From: Calycina herbarum
Lineage: Eukaryota > Ascomycota > Leotiomycetes > Helotiales > Pezizellaceae
Assembly: GCA_001414485.1 (NCBI GenBank)
Contig: LLEY01000237.1
Coordinates: 1 to 64,000 of the forward strand
Length of the DNA stretch: 64,000 bases
Direction of reading: 5' to 3'
A program made the translations under genes and the position numbers. Shown piece after piece: positions 45,740 to 57,411 of the stretch; positions within the stretch are counted from its first letter, which is position 1; every line of letters begins with the position of its first letter. Below the pieces are notes generated by a model. That model searched no databases and was not told the origin of the DNA. It was given only the letters and a program-made list of their open reading frames with translations.

Positions 45740-48117
45740 GTTGAAGTCTTGTAGTGTTGAAGTATTGAGGTGTGGAAGTGTGGAAGTGTGGTGGCAGCGG
45801 TGTTGATTGTCTTTAGGAAAACCAGAGTCTGGAGTTGAGAGGCCTTGCTTTTAAAGGCAGGCTGGATGGCTGCTGTCAACAAAGCTAACCGCCACATCTA
45901 ACATTCCAAACCCCTATTCACGGAGTGTATGAAATCCAGAGCCCATTGTTGTGATGATAACCAAATGCACAGTGAAGCTCTAATTGAAATGTTCTCTACA
46001 GAAAGATTCAACCTAAATAAGGCAGTTAACTCATAGGATCTATTTATATCTAGAAGTAATGATATATGAGAGAAAACTTAACCTTTGATAAAGAATGATA
46101 GAACAAGTTATTTTTTATAGCAATAAAAAGTATAGTTTGCTGAACTATTTCTGACCGATACGTATGATATACATCAGGGGATTTGCAAACTGACTGCAAG
46201 GATAACAGGCAAATCTTTTGTAGTCATCTAGCAGAAATTTAATACGGCTCTCAAGCGAAAGAAAGTAATATGTTTTTATATCTAAAAATCGAAAGCATCT
46301 CAACGAAGCGAGCTAGTTTTCCTTTTTTCCCCAGAAAAATAAGACTCGGCACGAGTGCAGTAGAGTCTTGGTCCTACGATCACCTCCTAATTCTAGCTAC
46401 AAAGCTCTTAGTTATACGAAGCGAATCTCGTGAACTACTCTCTTCCTAGCGAATCCTGTCAGACTTCTAACTCTTATTTAGACTTAGTAAAGACCAAGCT
46501 ATTAGACTCACTGAATTCACATCATTTAAGTATATATCTATTTATATTCAACTTGCTATTTCTCAGCGACAAGACAAGTGTCTCTTTTTTTGCAAAGAGA
46601 TAAGTAAATCTAAAACTTAATACTCAGGCAATAAGAGGTCAAGATTAGAACCCTAAAAGCATCACTTATCCACTCTTCTCTTCTTACACTTAATTACATT
46701 CAGCAAACCCATTTCAAACAAACCATCTCTCGCCGACATCGTTCTACGTTCCCTTCGGGCTAAAATAATACAACAAGCTCCTCAACAATTTAGCGTCCGA
46801 CTGGTGTCCGACCCGCCTTTATACTCTATTTCTATAATTGGTTTTCTCAATTCAATGTCACGATAGTATCAACTTCGGCATCTCTCTTCTCGAACCACTG
46901 GAGCCATCGCGTTCTCCCCTCTGCTCTCCTTCGGATACCCCGCACTTCATCTCACGATTACCATATTCGAACATACCTTCTTCTTACGTATTCCTTTGAA
47001 ATAGCTCTACAATATAAATTGCCTTTGGTATTGAATTGGATAACTCATTTTCACCTCGAAATATAACATAGTTTATTAGTGAAATGATAGCTTACTCGTC
47101 AATCGATGGCTGGATATTAAGTTACTTAGTATTTCTTTACTGGACAATTGAGAGCTGGTATGTTTTATTCACCAATTAACTTATTGGTCAATAAATCACT
47201 AGATTCACCAATTTCTCGGACTTTGCAGATAAATTAATTTACCCACCAATAATTCTGCAAGATAATCCAATTCCTCTCTCCCAGCTTAAAACCACTCTCC
47301 TCCCCAACATATCCAAGCCCCGAACCCAGCGCCATGGTTCAAAACAAAACTGGGACAAGAAAGTACCTCATCTGACATAAATGCGACGTCGCGGGTATAT
47401 GTACAGTCACTCGGAGAATTGATTTCTTCTCGATGAAGATGGTAAGAAGCAAATGAGGAAACTGTCGAATAAGTACGTGAAGTTGCGATGTGCAACAATG
47501 GGATGCATGTGGAAGTATGTCAAGTTTGGGTGTAGGTAAGAGGACTTCGTCAAAACCACGAGGGCTTTCAATTTGGTCCACTTCTGACAAAGCTATTGAA
47601 ATGAACATTGAGGAGTGCTCTTAAGATTGCTCTACAACCCTTGTTTATCCTGTCCTTCTCTGGCTCGAGCAGGCCCATTTTTGGGGCAAGAGTCTCTCTC
47701 CTACTCGAGTACTTCTGGCCATGGAAGGAGAAAGGAGAAAAGGAGGGTCAAGAAAAGTCTTCTGCTCTTGGGTAAGAGACAATTTAATCTCCCATCCTCA
47801 AATTCCTCGCATGGTGGAGGTTTTTGCCACTGAAGCCAACGAAAGAGGAACCAAGGGAACGAACCCCGCTAGCTACACTTGCGCTCCGTATAAAACTTCA
47901 ACATTCCTCAACAAGACTTCTTGATATCAAGGTTCCCAAATGATATAAAGAACGTCGTCTAATTTCTATGTTGTTGATGTTGGTCTGACTGTGCCGTGAA
48001 CCGAATAAGAGCACTCCACCCCTCTGCGATCGCCGATTTATCGGCACCTTAAGCTCCTCCATCCCCAGCTGTCCTTCCCCTTCTCAACTCGTTCACCTGC
48101 CTAAATTGCACAACACC
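45740..48117. other. 2.4-kb intergenic region, no gene recognised
   Basis: A TTTAAAAG box on the minus strand near 45850 could serve gene A. The stretch 46000-47280 is moderately AT-rich but without RIP-type transposon remains that I can name. The last 200 bp are the zinc-transporter promoter. Confidence 0.5.
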
Positions 48118-49570
48118 ATGCCTTTCTTCCATCCTCGTCGCGTGGCTATCCTGCTACTGGCCGCTTGCGCTTTCGTTCTAGCGGAGAAACATGCAGCTTC
48201 AATTGCATCAATGAGCGTTCCCGAAATCGAGGACAAGCTTCAGGTACCTCTCTATCCGCAAACATCCCAGCGCGACCGGAGTAACTCCAGGTCGAGCTCA
48301 TCCCGGAGCGTCAAGCTTTGGAACACCTGGCAGGCTTGAACAAACCCACTGACTGACGCGTCATCTAGGAATGTGCCCTTGTACAAGATCTCAATATCTA
48401 CAAAGTCGCGACCTCCCCGCAAACCTCCTCCCTGACCTCGCGCATCTTTGCGGTTCTCTTCCCTGGGACGCCGGCTGTTAATGCCCTCCTCGCGACTCTT
48501 TATATCTCTGGACCTCCGAATTTCCTATTGGCATTATGTCCGCCGAATATCGATCCCTCTTCGCTCTCGGTGATGGTTGCGTTTGCGGTGGGGGGACTGT
48601 TGGGTGATACGCTCTTCCATCTTCTGCCGGAGATATTCTTGGGTGAAGATGCTCCTGAACATGTGAGATTTGTCCTGGTGGAACCAAATCGGAATTTGCT
48701 TTTGGGTGTCGCTATCATGGTTGGTTTTGTTACTTTTGTCGCTATGGATAAGGGGTTGAGGATTGCGACTGGGGGAGAGGGTGGCCATGATCATAGTCAC
48801 TCGCATACCAACGGGACAGCTGAGAAATCGGCTGCGAGTTCTACAGCTTTGGATTCTCCTGCTAAGAGCACACGTTCAAGGAAACAGGCGAACGGAAATG
48901 CAATCCAGGTGGCTAAGAAAGAGGAGGATGAGAAGAAGAAAATCAATGCCAGTGTCAAACTGGCAGGATATCTTAATCTCATGTTGGTATTCCCCAATTG
49001 GTTTGACCTAAAGGATAAGAACTAATACTCCCCAGCGCCGATTTCACCCACAACATCACAGATGGACTCGCAATGTCCTCCTCCTTCTACGCCTCCCCCA
49101 CCATCGGCGCCACAACCACAGTAGCAGTCTTCTTCCACGAAATTCCCCACGAAGTAGGCGATTTCGCGCTGCTAATTCAATCCGGATTCTCCAAGCGCCA
49201 AGCCATGGGTGCTCAATTCCTCACCGCCGTCGGCGCATTACTAGGAACACTCATTGGTATTGCAGTTCAAGAATATGGTGGAAGTGGCGTAGACGCGAAT
49301 GGGAGGTTTGAGGGATTGATGGGTACGAGTTTGAGTTGGGGGGATATGTTGCTGCCTTTTACGGCGGGGACTTTCCTTTATGTTGGGACTGTGGCTGTGA
49401 TTCCGGAGTTGTTGGAGACGGGGAAGGATAGGGGGGTGGAGTTGAGAAAGACGGCGAAGCAGTTTGCTGCTATGGCTGCTGGGGCAGGGATTATGCTTTA
49501 GTAAGTTGATTTCTCTTTCGTGGATTGGGATTTTTTTTGCTAATTTGATTTTAGCATTTCTTGGTCTTAG
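48118..49570 (+). CDS. ZIP-family zinc transporter, KE4/YKE4 (SLC39A7) type
   Basis: Exons 48118-48243, 48369-48982, 49036-49500 and 49555-49570 join in frame to 406 aa. A signal peptide (MPFFHPRRVAILLLAACAFVLA) precedes helices with FAVGGLLGDTLFHLLPE. A His-rich cytoplasmic loop follows (HDHSHSH). The metal-site helices come last: NLIADFTHNITDGLA (split by intron 2) and FFHEIPHEVGDFALL. Family members move zinc from the ER/Golgi lumen to the cytosol. Intron 2 uses a GTTGGT donor, which is the only one restoring the conserved helix; intron 3 leaves a 16-nt last exon encoding ISWS and stop. The loop's charged KEEDEKKK stretch is typical. Confidence 0.94.
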
Positions 49571-51229
49571 ATTTCGATAGACGAGCGTTTATCAAGAGAT
49601 GAAAGATACCCACCCTGGCCAGTTGCGATTACGCATCAGTTGATGCGTATCACAGTCCCTTTGGGCGGATTAATGTAATGTGGAGGGTAAGGTGTGAATT
49701 CCGCAGTTTTCAAGAATCCCGGGCTTGAAGATGAGATCAGAGGATATCGGGTTGAGAGGTAAAAGGGGTTGAGAGTTCAATCTAGGGAGGATTGAATCTT
49801 ACAGCTATTTCAAATGTTAATTAATGACTATACTACATTGGCTCGAGTTCACCATGCTGCGATATCTTTTTTGGCTTCAATTACCTGTAGTCTCGAAGAC
49901 AGATTATTAGCCCCTTCCTCCGTTTAGAGTTACTTTTTTGAGATTGATAAACCTTCACGTAGAAATAATGCTTGCATTGAAACTGGTTCCTGTTTTTTTT
50001 CTTTTCGAAAATGGACTGTTATCTTCGTGTTTGGGGGCTGAAAGTTGAGGTGCGGGTAAGCTACTAGTAAGCCACGAGTAAGCTGCAAGTAAGCCAGGAG
50101 TAAGCTAAGAGTAAGCCGGCCCTACCTTCGGGGGCCAAATTCAGGTTGCGAGTGTTGGTAGGCAACCTACGAATAGCACTGCTTTTTTTCTACAGTGTCT
50201 TTCCTCGGAAAACAATGTTGTTCCTGGGTAAATTATCAATAGCATGTATTTGTTTCATCTCAGGTTAGCTGCAATTAGGTAGGTTATTACTATTCCTAGG
50301 TAACCCATAAATAGCAATTGATAGGTCACCTGCCGATAGCTTCTGATATTTTATACTACTCATAGGTTACCCTGGAATAGTAAATATACATTATCTAGAA
50401 TTGTTGGTATGACTTGGTGGCCAATAGCATGATGCAAAAAGAGTATATTATCGTTCGTGCACACCGAGTAAAGTTAGCTACTCGGTTTACTTAAATAGAC
50501 CTTAAGCGAGAAGGTCACGTGGAGTGCTATTCACTCTGATTATACCGACAAGAATACATGTTTACCTATGGTGAATATTTCCATAGGTTCACTTGGAAAT
50601 ATATATCAGACTTCTCTTATAGATATAGGGATTTCGTATCGCGTATTATGAAGTTCTTTAAGCTCTACTAATAAGGGCAAAAATCCAATGTCTATATGTT
50701 TTCCTTTCCTCAACTATTTTGTCCTTCTACAAGAACCCTAAAACTGTTTGGCAATTATAGCTCGGACTGTGGCTAGAAAGAAGGAGTGTTGTCATGTGAC
50801 AGCGCTTGCGAGACAAAGGTCTCCTGAAATTAAAGAACAACAAAAACCGTTCTCGATACTATAGGTATATTCTTCCGTTCATTTTAGGGCAATTCGAACG
50901 CACCCTCAAGAAAATGCTATAATCAATAGTGTAAGTGCTACAAGACGACTACTTCCCCTATCGTTTTCATATCCTCTTTTCTTAACTTTATCTTGTTAAT
51001 CTTCTCTCGAGATTCTTGTTATTCTTGTCCTCCACAGGAGAGTTTGTTATTAGTTAAGAAAAGATTTAGCCTGGGTTTTTTGTCTAACGCTTGATTTGTC
51101 TCGTATCAAATGAAAGAAAAATTATCAACAACAACGTCTCGCGCAAAACTCTCTCCAATTATTCCCATCAAAGACGAAGTCACAATCCCCGAAGGAAGTC
51201 TCCCGGCTCCTGTTTTCCACAGTGGCTGT
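49571..51229. other. Intergenic with dispersed repeat copy 2
   Basis: No gene is supported. It contains the repeat at 50050-50400; the rest shows nothing recognisable. Confidence 0.5.
50050..50400. repeat. Dispersed repeat copy 2 (GAGTAAGC / GTAGGTNACCTAC words)
   Basis: Six GTAAGC(T/C) words in 70 bases, a TTCGGGGGCC word, then GGTAGGCAACCTACGAATAG and CATAGGTTACC / GATAGGTCACCTGCCGATAGC words, in the same order as at 34281-34780. Confidence 0.65.
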
Positions 51230-52571
51230 TTAAGGAGCCATTCCTGGGAGATGATCAAGCCCTATAAACAGTCAGAGAAAACCATCAATGAATTGCAGAA
51301 GAAAAACTTACATCCTTCATAGTCCTCGCTTGGATATTTTCTTGTCACTTTGCACTTATTCGCGGGGTCAATCGTTTGAGTCTTGAGGCCTCCGCAAGCG
51401 GCACCCATGCAGCCAGCTCCGCTGTCCATTGCCTTTTGGAGGGAGTCGGCTTTCCAGCCAAACACGTAATCACCGTGCTGCCCATAGCCGGTGTTATCTC
51501 CGGTGCTGAGGACGAAAGGTTGGGAACCATCAGCTGGCCATTCCGCCTTGTTGTTGAATTTTGTTGTGTCCCAGACGATTTCGAGCATGATCTGCGGGAC
51601 TGGGGGTGATATTGGAGTCAGTATTGCCAGTTCTAGAAGTAGGATTGTGGGAAATGAAGGGGGAAACAGGTTGTGAGAGGTGGAACAGCATTTAAAGTGG
51701 AACCCAAGTCTTCATCCCCCTAAAACAGCCTGAAATAGGAAAGAATAACTCGAAGAATACTCACTCTTGACAGGGTGCGTTGAGGGACAGGCACCTCCCG
51801 TGCTTGATCCAGTAAATTGCTGTGGTCCAGCAGTTGGGTAAGCGACATGGGACTTGTGGTCAGGGCTGTCAAGATTGACACCATCCCAGCAGGTTGGATA
51901 CAAGATGTTAGATCGAATACCACCCAAACATTGTCCCTTTGGAAGCTCTTCGGTGTCTAGATTCGCGTCCTGGCAGGGTGCAGCATTGTCACCTCCAAAA
52001 TTGGGGCCACTATAACAACGGAAGCAACTCTGTGTCTTTTTTCCGCTTCCAATCTTTGCACGCTGGTTTGCATCACCGACGAGCATTCGGAAGCCCTAAC
52101 CACCAAAGTTAGTGGCCGGTGATCACTTTTCGAATTTGAACTTACTGGTTTGAAAGCAGTAACCTTCTTCTTGCCATCCGAAACATAGTATACGACAAAA
52201 CCACCCGATGTTTGAGTCGTAAACTTGTCGCTGAATAGCAATCTATTGGGGACTTGTGGAACTCGCTTGTATGTACCGTTTCGAGCTTTGAAATAGAGAT
52301 TTGCCGTCCAGTAATTCGAAAGATCGTCCGCGTAACTGCAACTAGTGCAATCTGCGAGAGTGCTCACGTCGGTTGAGGGTATCGTAACGTTGAATGCGTT
52401 TCCTCCAACGACCTGATGCATGTGTGGGGATGGAAGTGTGTCAGGGTTCACAAGAGGATCGATTCGGTCAATAACAATCTGCGAGCAACCAAAACGCAGC
52501 ATAGTATTCTGACCTTGTGCTTCTGCAAGTGCAGAGAGCGCAGTCAAGGCGACCACACTGGACCAAAACAT
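51230..52571 (-). CDS. Secreted DUF1996-domain protein
   Basis: Four exons, 52571-52146, 52095-51765, 51599-51312 and 51261-51230, join in frame to 358 aa. A signal peptide (MFWSSVVALTALSALAEA) leads into DUF1996: RFGCSQIVIDRIDPLVNP, PHMHQVVGGNAFN, YWTANLYFKARNGTY, GGFVVYYVSDGK, FPxGxR-equivalent GFRMLVGDANQR, CFRC, and LYPTCWDGVNLDSPDHKSHV, ending YEGWLDHLPGMAP. The family is secreted and common in ascomycetes, sometimes fused to WSC domains (none here); its biochemical role is not established. The short last exon is supported by the conserved GWLDHLP ending. Confidence 0.94.
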
Positions 52572-54588
52572 CTTGGATTTGAAATGGGGACGAAAATCTG
52601 GCGACACAACCGAAGAATGTAAAGTTGGGAAGAACAGACCTTGCCCGGCTCGGCCCATCCCATCATTCTTATATCAAAACCATGAGGAGAAACCCGGAAA
52701 CATCCTCTTCTGCATGTGGTAATTTGAAGTAGCCCCACGGCAGCGAAACTATATACGGCAAAATTCATTGCAGGCAAAAAATCCTCGGTTAGGTCACGGG
52801 GATAAATTTGTGGATATTTCATAGGCTAGCATTAGCCGTGCGATATTACCTCCTACTGCTTTGAGGTTCGGTAGTTGTGTGGGACAGCGAAACTCGTAAT
52901 TAGGTTGGTCGCCATGCTGTCTCGATAATATAGGCGATAGTGTTTGTAAACATTAAGCAATCCCCACAATATGTTACTTCGGAACGTCATTGAACAAACG
53001 TAGCCAGTCAGTTTGATAACTCGCAATTATTGCACCCCATAGCATCCTCCCCGCTCCCCCGCGTTTCCAAGAAAAGACATGCCGTTGTGCCGAGATGGAT
53101 GTTTTGTTTATTGCGCCGAGGCTAGTGTGCATATGACCAGAATGTTCTTCAACGCTTAAAATAGGACGTCCTCTTTAGGCAGTCTAGCAGGATGCACTGA
53201 GATATGTAAAGTTTTTCTTTGATTAATTGAGCCTCGATATAGCATCGATCGACAGAGCATTTGAACGATTATACCCTTCTGTATGTCCCATCACACCTTC
53301 AACTTCCTAACCGCGATTAATCCCTCATTTTACAAGCATCCAAACCAGCAAATCCGTCCTTTCTGAATTTGCTTTTCCATCCGAGAATCTTGTCCTAAAT
53401 TCAAAAGGATGAAATCTTGGTTACTAAGCTGCTACTACGCGACCTGCCACTGTATTCTCAGTCACTGAAAATACTTTCTATTCACGAAACGCGAATGACT
53501 ATGCACTCCCGATCAGCGGTCGTGTCTCAAAAATAATGTTTTAGAAGGATACCAAGTCACATCAAGAGAGACAAATCCAGAAGACTCATATTTGAGTCTC
53601 GGGTATCCCAGAACTCTTCTCATTCCATGCATACTTCACACTGCCTCTCGCAAAGCACAAATTTCTTTTCGTTGAATCGGGTCAGTCTTTTTGGATCAAG
53701 TTCTTCAAGGCAATGAACTAAAGTCTGTTGAAGCAACGGAGGGATAAAACCTATATTTGAGTAAAACCTATAGTAATATACGTCGAGAAAATGGGTATCC
53801 CATACGAGTTCTATGTGAAGCCTTCAAGTGAGGGTGATGGTATTCACTGGTAAAGGACTTTGCCAGAATTTGCCGAGGGAAAAGGGGTAAGGCGGGAAGT
53901 GGAAAGTAGTAATTCTTGGGCATCCAATCCTCTAATCCGTAGGACCCTAATTCCCCAAAGTCATATCCGAACAACGGTTGTCTTAAAAATGTGAGTTGTT
54001 TTTGTGGAGTGGTAGAAGCTTACGTAAGCATCAGCTTTCCTCGGACACTTGAGCAAGGGAAAGTCTGTACCTTGGCTATAGCATCACCCATTCCAAAAAC
54101 GACGGTTTTACGATTTCCATCCCTCCCACCCTGCAATTAGCTTGAGCCGGGGACCAAAAGGGACATATAGAGCCTTGGAATCTGGCAGAGCGGGAGCAGG
54201 TAGCTCTGGACGCTGAAACGAGGATACAAGGCTTATTTACCGGGGTTCGTTGTGATTTATTTACTTCCTACCGTATCCGGCAGGTAGCGCTACATGGATT
54301 AGCTTTGTAAATATATCACTATTGCTCCTTACGGAGCGGCACACAAATACTCGCTCCTGATTCGTCGAAGGCTTTGCGAACAGCCTCAGGAGCGAGCGTT
54401 TGAGAGCGTGCAGGGGCATAATACAATATACTTATCCAGGTCTTATTTACAGCGCTCTTGGGGGCTAACCGTGTTAGCCCCAGGGGCCTCATATGTGACG
54501 AACACTTACACAAAAGAACAGGTTGTGATATGGTCACGTGAAAAGCCAGTGATTGTCCAATATTTACCCCCTTTTCTTAGCCGTATAC
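52572..54588. other. 2-kb intergenic region, no gene recognised
   Basis: Only short ORFs. The first few hundred bases are the DUF1996 promoter. No repeats noted. Confidence 0.5.
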
Positions 54589-54813
54589 ATGGGTGTACAT
54601 GTTCTAGGTTTAGCGAACAAGATTGTAAGATTTGATATACAGAGTGTTCCCGATGTTGCGTCTACTCATGGGCAATGTGCCTTAGATTCACGGAGCAAGG
54701 TATATGATGTCATGAGTGGACATATGGACTGTGTGGTTGATTCTCATTTGGCACATATGGAAATTCAGAAGAAGCGGCTTACTCCTGTGAGTGAGAACGA
54801 GAATGGAATGTGA
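54589..54813 (+). pseudogene. BTB-family fragment E (C-terminal remnant)
   Basis: The frame ends with FDIQSVPDV, KVYDVMSGHMDCVVDSHLAHM and EIQKKRL, matching the C-terminal 60 residues of gene D (FDIHKLPSS, VFNPVLDSHIVHM) and gene B. No upstream family sequence is recognisable, so this is a 5'-deleted relic. Confidence 0.7.
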
Positions 54814-55513
54814 AGCAGATTTTTGGCCGCAGCCAAGAGAACAATCGGTTCTGCTGAGGTGGCGATTTGGGGGTGGAGAGATTGTGCGAGGGGTCTTGTA
54901 TCTCTTCCAAATTGACAGTTAGTTTCCTCTGTCATACCCGCTTAGCGCTATACTTAAATCTCAATAAATAAATACTCAACCACCATAGCTTACTTCCAGT
55001 AACTGGCTTGACTTACTAGCAGCCTTCTATCGTATTTCTAATTTTATAGCCAAGCTACCTAGTATTGTATTTTTCTCGTTTGAAAGAGTTTCACTGTCGG
55101 AAGTTCATAGGAGCTATATCTTTTTCTGTTCTAGGGTAGACACCATCTCAAAATATAAATGCTATACTTGATTGTTTAAAGGGCTTGTAGATACTGAGCT
55201 TTGACAAATGGTAGCGTAATGATCTATAGCCACGATAAAACTTTCATACCTAAATAGTTGTGAATACGTATATGCCGACTGAAATTGGCAGACCGAGACA
55301 ATGTTTTAGTGAAATCGAGGCATTCTTGATTCACCATGAATTTGAAGGCAACAAAGAACAGCTAAGCCACTATTAACTTGCCTATAAAAGCCTTCCTGTT
55401 ATGCGGCCTCGCTCCATGTAATACCATCAACTCCAACCACCTCGATAGTCCACAACGTTTTGTTTCGAGGTTTTATTCTGCAACGACAATTACTCCTTCC
55501 ACTCGTGGTCATC
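54814..55513. promoter_or_regulatory. Upstream region of BTB gene B
   Basis: A TATAAAAG box at 55383-55390 lies about 130 bp before the ATG at 55514. Otherwise no recognisable feature. Confidence 0.55.
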
Positions 55514-57015
55514 ATGGCAACTCCCGACCCTAAAAGTCTTTTTACATTTCGCAATGGGGATATGCAGATCCTCGTAACCTATAATAATCAGCAAGTCATC
55601 GGACGTGTTTCATCAGATGCACTTTGCAGAGCGTCAAAAGTGTTCGAGAAGTTTATCCAGTACGCAACTACTTATTTTCCTTTTGAACTCCCACTTTTAG
55701 TAGTTGTGAGCAAGTTCCATCCCGATATGCTAATCCTTTGAAGTCCACCCTTTGGGGTCGTCGGTACCGGACGTCTGGTTGCTAGGGATGATGAACCTAC
55801 CGCTCCTGATACCTCTGAGGACGGTAACTCCGAAACCACTCTCGCTACTCTCGAAAAAAGTCCAGCATCATCACCCAAGCTCTCTTCAGCTTCTGGCTCC
55901 CAACTTAACACTGAACCCCTCGAAAACAACCCGACTACATCACCCGAACATATCCCTGTTTCAGACTATAAAGTCTTAATTCCAGAACTCGATCTTCAAG
56001 AGTGGGACGGCGCCGCTCTTTTGGTAATACTTAGTATTGCGCACCTTGAATTCCTTGGAATCCCCAAGAAGATGTCTTCCCAAGAACTTCACGAAATAGC
56101 AAAGATTCTGGACTTCGCAGATTGCGTGGAGCTTGTTAAGCCTTGGCTCGATGGGTGGTTATCTGGATTTTTGGTACAAGACGACCACATGTTTCTTGTA
56201 TCGTGGGTCTTTGTGGGTATTCTCCGAGTCCTTTTTTCCTCTTTCTGGTTATTTTGTTAGGATTAAGACACTGTTTCCTCCTCGGACAATTTACTTCCTC
56301 CTCTTATAACCTTGTTTCCTCCTTTTCCCTTAAACATTTTTCTAGAAAGGGCAATACTAACTCCGAGATCATCTACAGGGAATGGAAAAGTTACTTGAAG
56401 CGCTTGCGGCAAACTCTGTACTCAAGGGGCCGTTTGTACTTCAGCTATACTGGCCAAAGGGAGCAAAAGAAATCGCGGGAAGTGAGGTGGTTGCTGCATA
56501 TGATTGCCAGATGCCCCCTGAACTCGCTGGTATGTAAAAGTGAGAAACCCATGCAATCTTACAGTCGACTGACCAAGAAACAAGAAAGCATCTACAACTT
56601 CCGTCTGCAAGCTATCAGAACTATCCTCGACATCGCCTACAAAGAAGCCAACGCATATATGGATCCTCGAGGCTCACCTCCCCGATGCTTTCGTGGCATG
56701 TCCCACTGCGATGCTCTGACCTGCGGATCGCTTATTCTTGGTTTGGTGAAGTTATACCTCTGGCCACCACGTAAACCGGAAGCGATTGCACTATCTGTTT
56801 CGGACCTTGCTAAACAGTTGATGGACATGGAAATTTTTTCCTTGTCTGTAAAGTCATCTAATGCGTTCCCGGCGGATAGTAATCATAAGTTCTGCCCTCA
56901 AATAAAGATTAAGGAGAAGATTGAGGGGGTGCTGAAGAAATTGCCAAGTCCGGTTTTGGAATCTCATAAGCTTCATATGGCTCGGCAACATGAACGTTTG
57001 TATCCTAAAGTATAG
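55514..57015 (+). CDS. BTB-family gene B
   Basis: Exons 55514-55659, 55744-56212, 56379-56529 and 56585-57015 join in frame to 398 aa. A short BTB half-domain (LFTFRNGDMQILVTYNNQQVIGRVSSDALCRASKVFEKFI) is followed by an acidic Ser/Thr/Pro linker (about 60-125). The family's helical region comes next (LDLQEWDGAALLVILSIAHLEF, ILDFADCVELVKPWLDGWL, FLVSWVF), and then the C-terminal module with CDALTCGSLILGLVKLYLWP and LESHKLHMARQ. Introns 3 and 4 fall where genes A, C and D also split. I cannot assign a function; BTB proteins generally act as dimerisation or cullin-3 adaptor platforms. The exon choices rest on comparison with genes C and D in this window. Confidence 0.78.
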
Positions 57016-57411
57016 AATTTAACATGTGTGGATGGAGTGGTCGCTGTACTTTAGCACAGACTTTCATGGATGTTGATTAGACTAATTGTCAATAAATTTC
57101 ATAAATAATAATATCAATTCGCGCGAAGTTATTTCAATCTCGATAACTTCAAAATATATTTTCGCTTTTTGGCTGAATAAAATAGTCGTTCTTATCGTTC
57201 TGTTCAGCTTGTACAACACATTTTAGAAGTTTTGGTAGCCTAGTTCCAGTGACAATTTTCTATAGTCACTTAATGAAACTCTTACCTATACGTTTCACAA
57301 AATACCACAACAGTAACAAATCCCTAATCCTTTGAATAGGTATCACCTTGCCTGCGCCCGCGTTGGTAACGTTGTTCTGACTTTCTAGGTTAACATAAAA
57401 TAATTAACCTA
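57016..57411. other. Spacer between BTB gene B and a pogo element
   Basis: AT-rich, no ORF. It ends at the TA target site of the transposon. Confidence 0.5.

Noticed and set aside
56143..56530. Continuous 290-codon frame through BTB gene B exon 3
   Set aside because: It reads Ser/Lys/Arg-rich sequence unlike the family; the spliced model restores family motifs and frame in all four exons.
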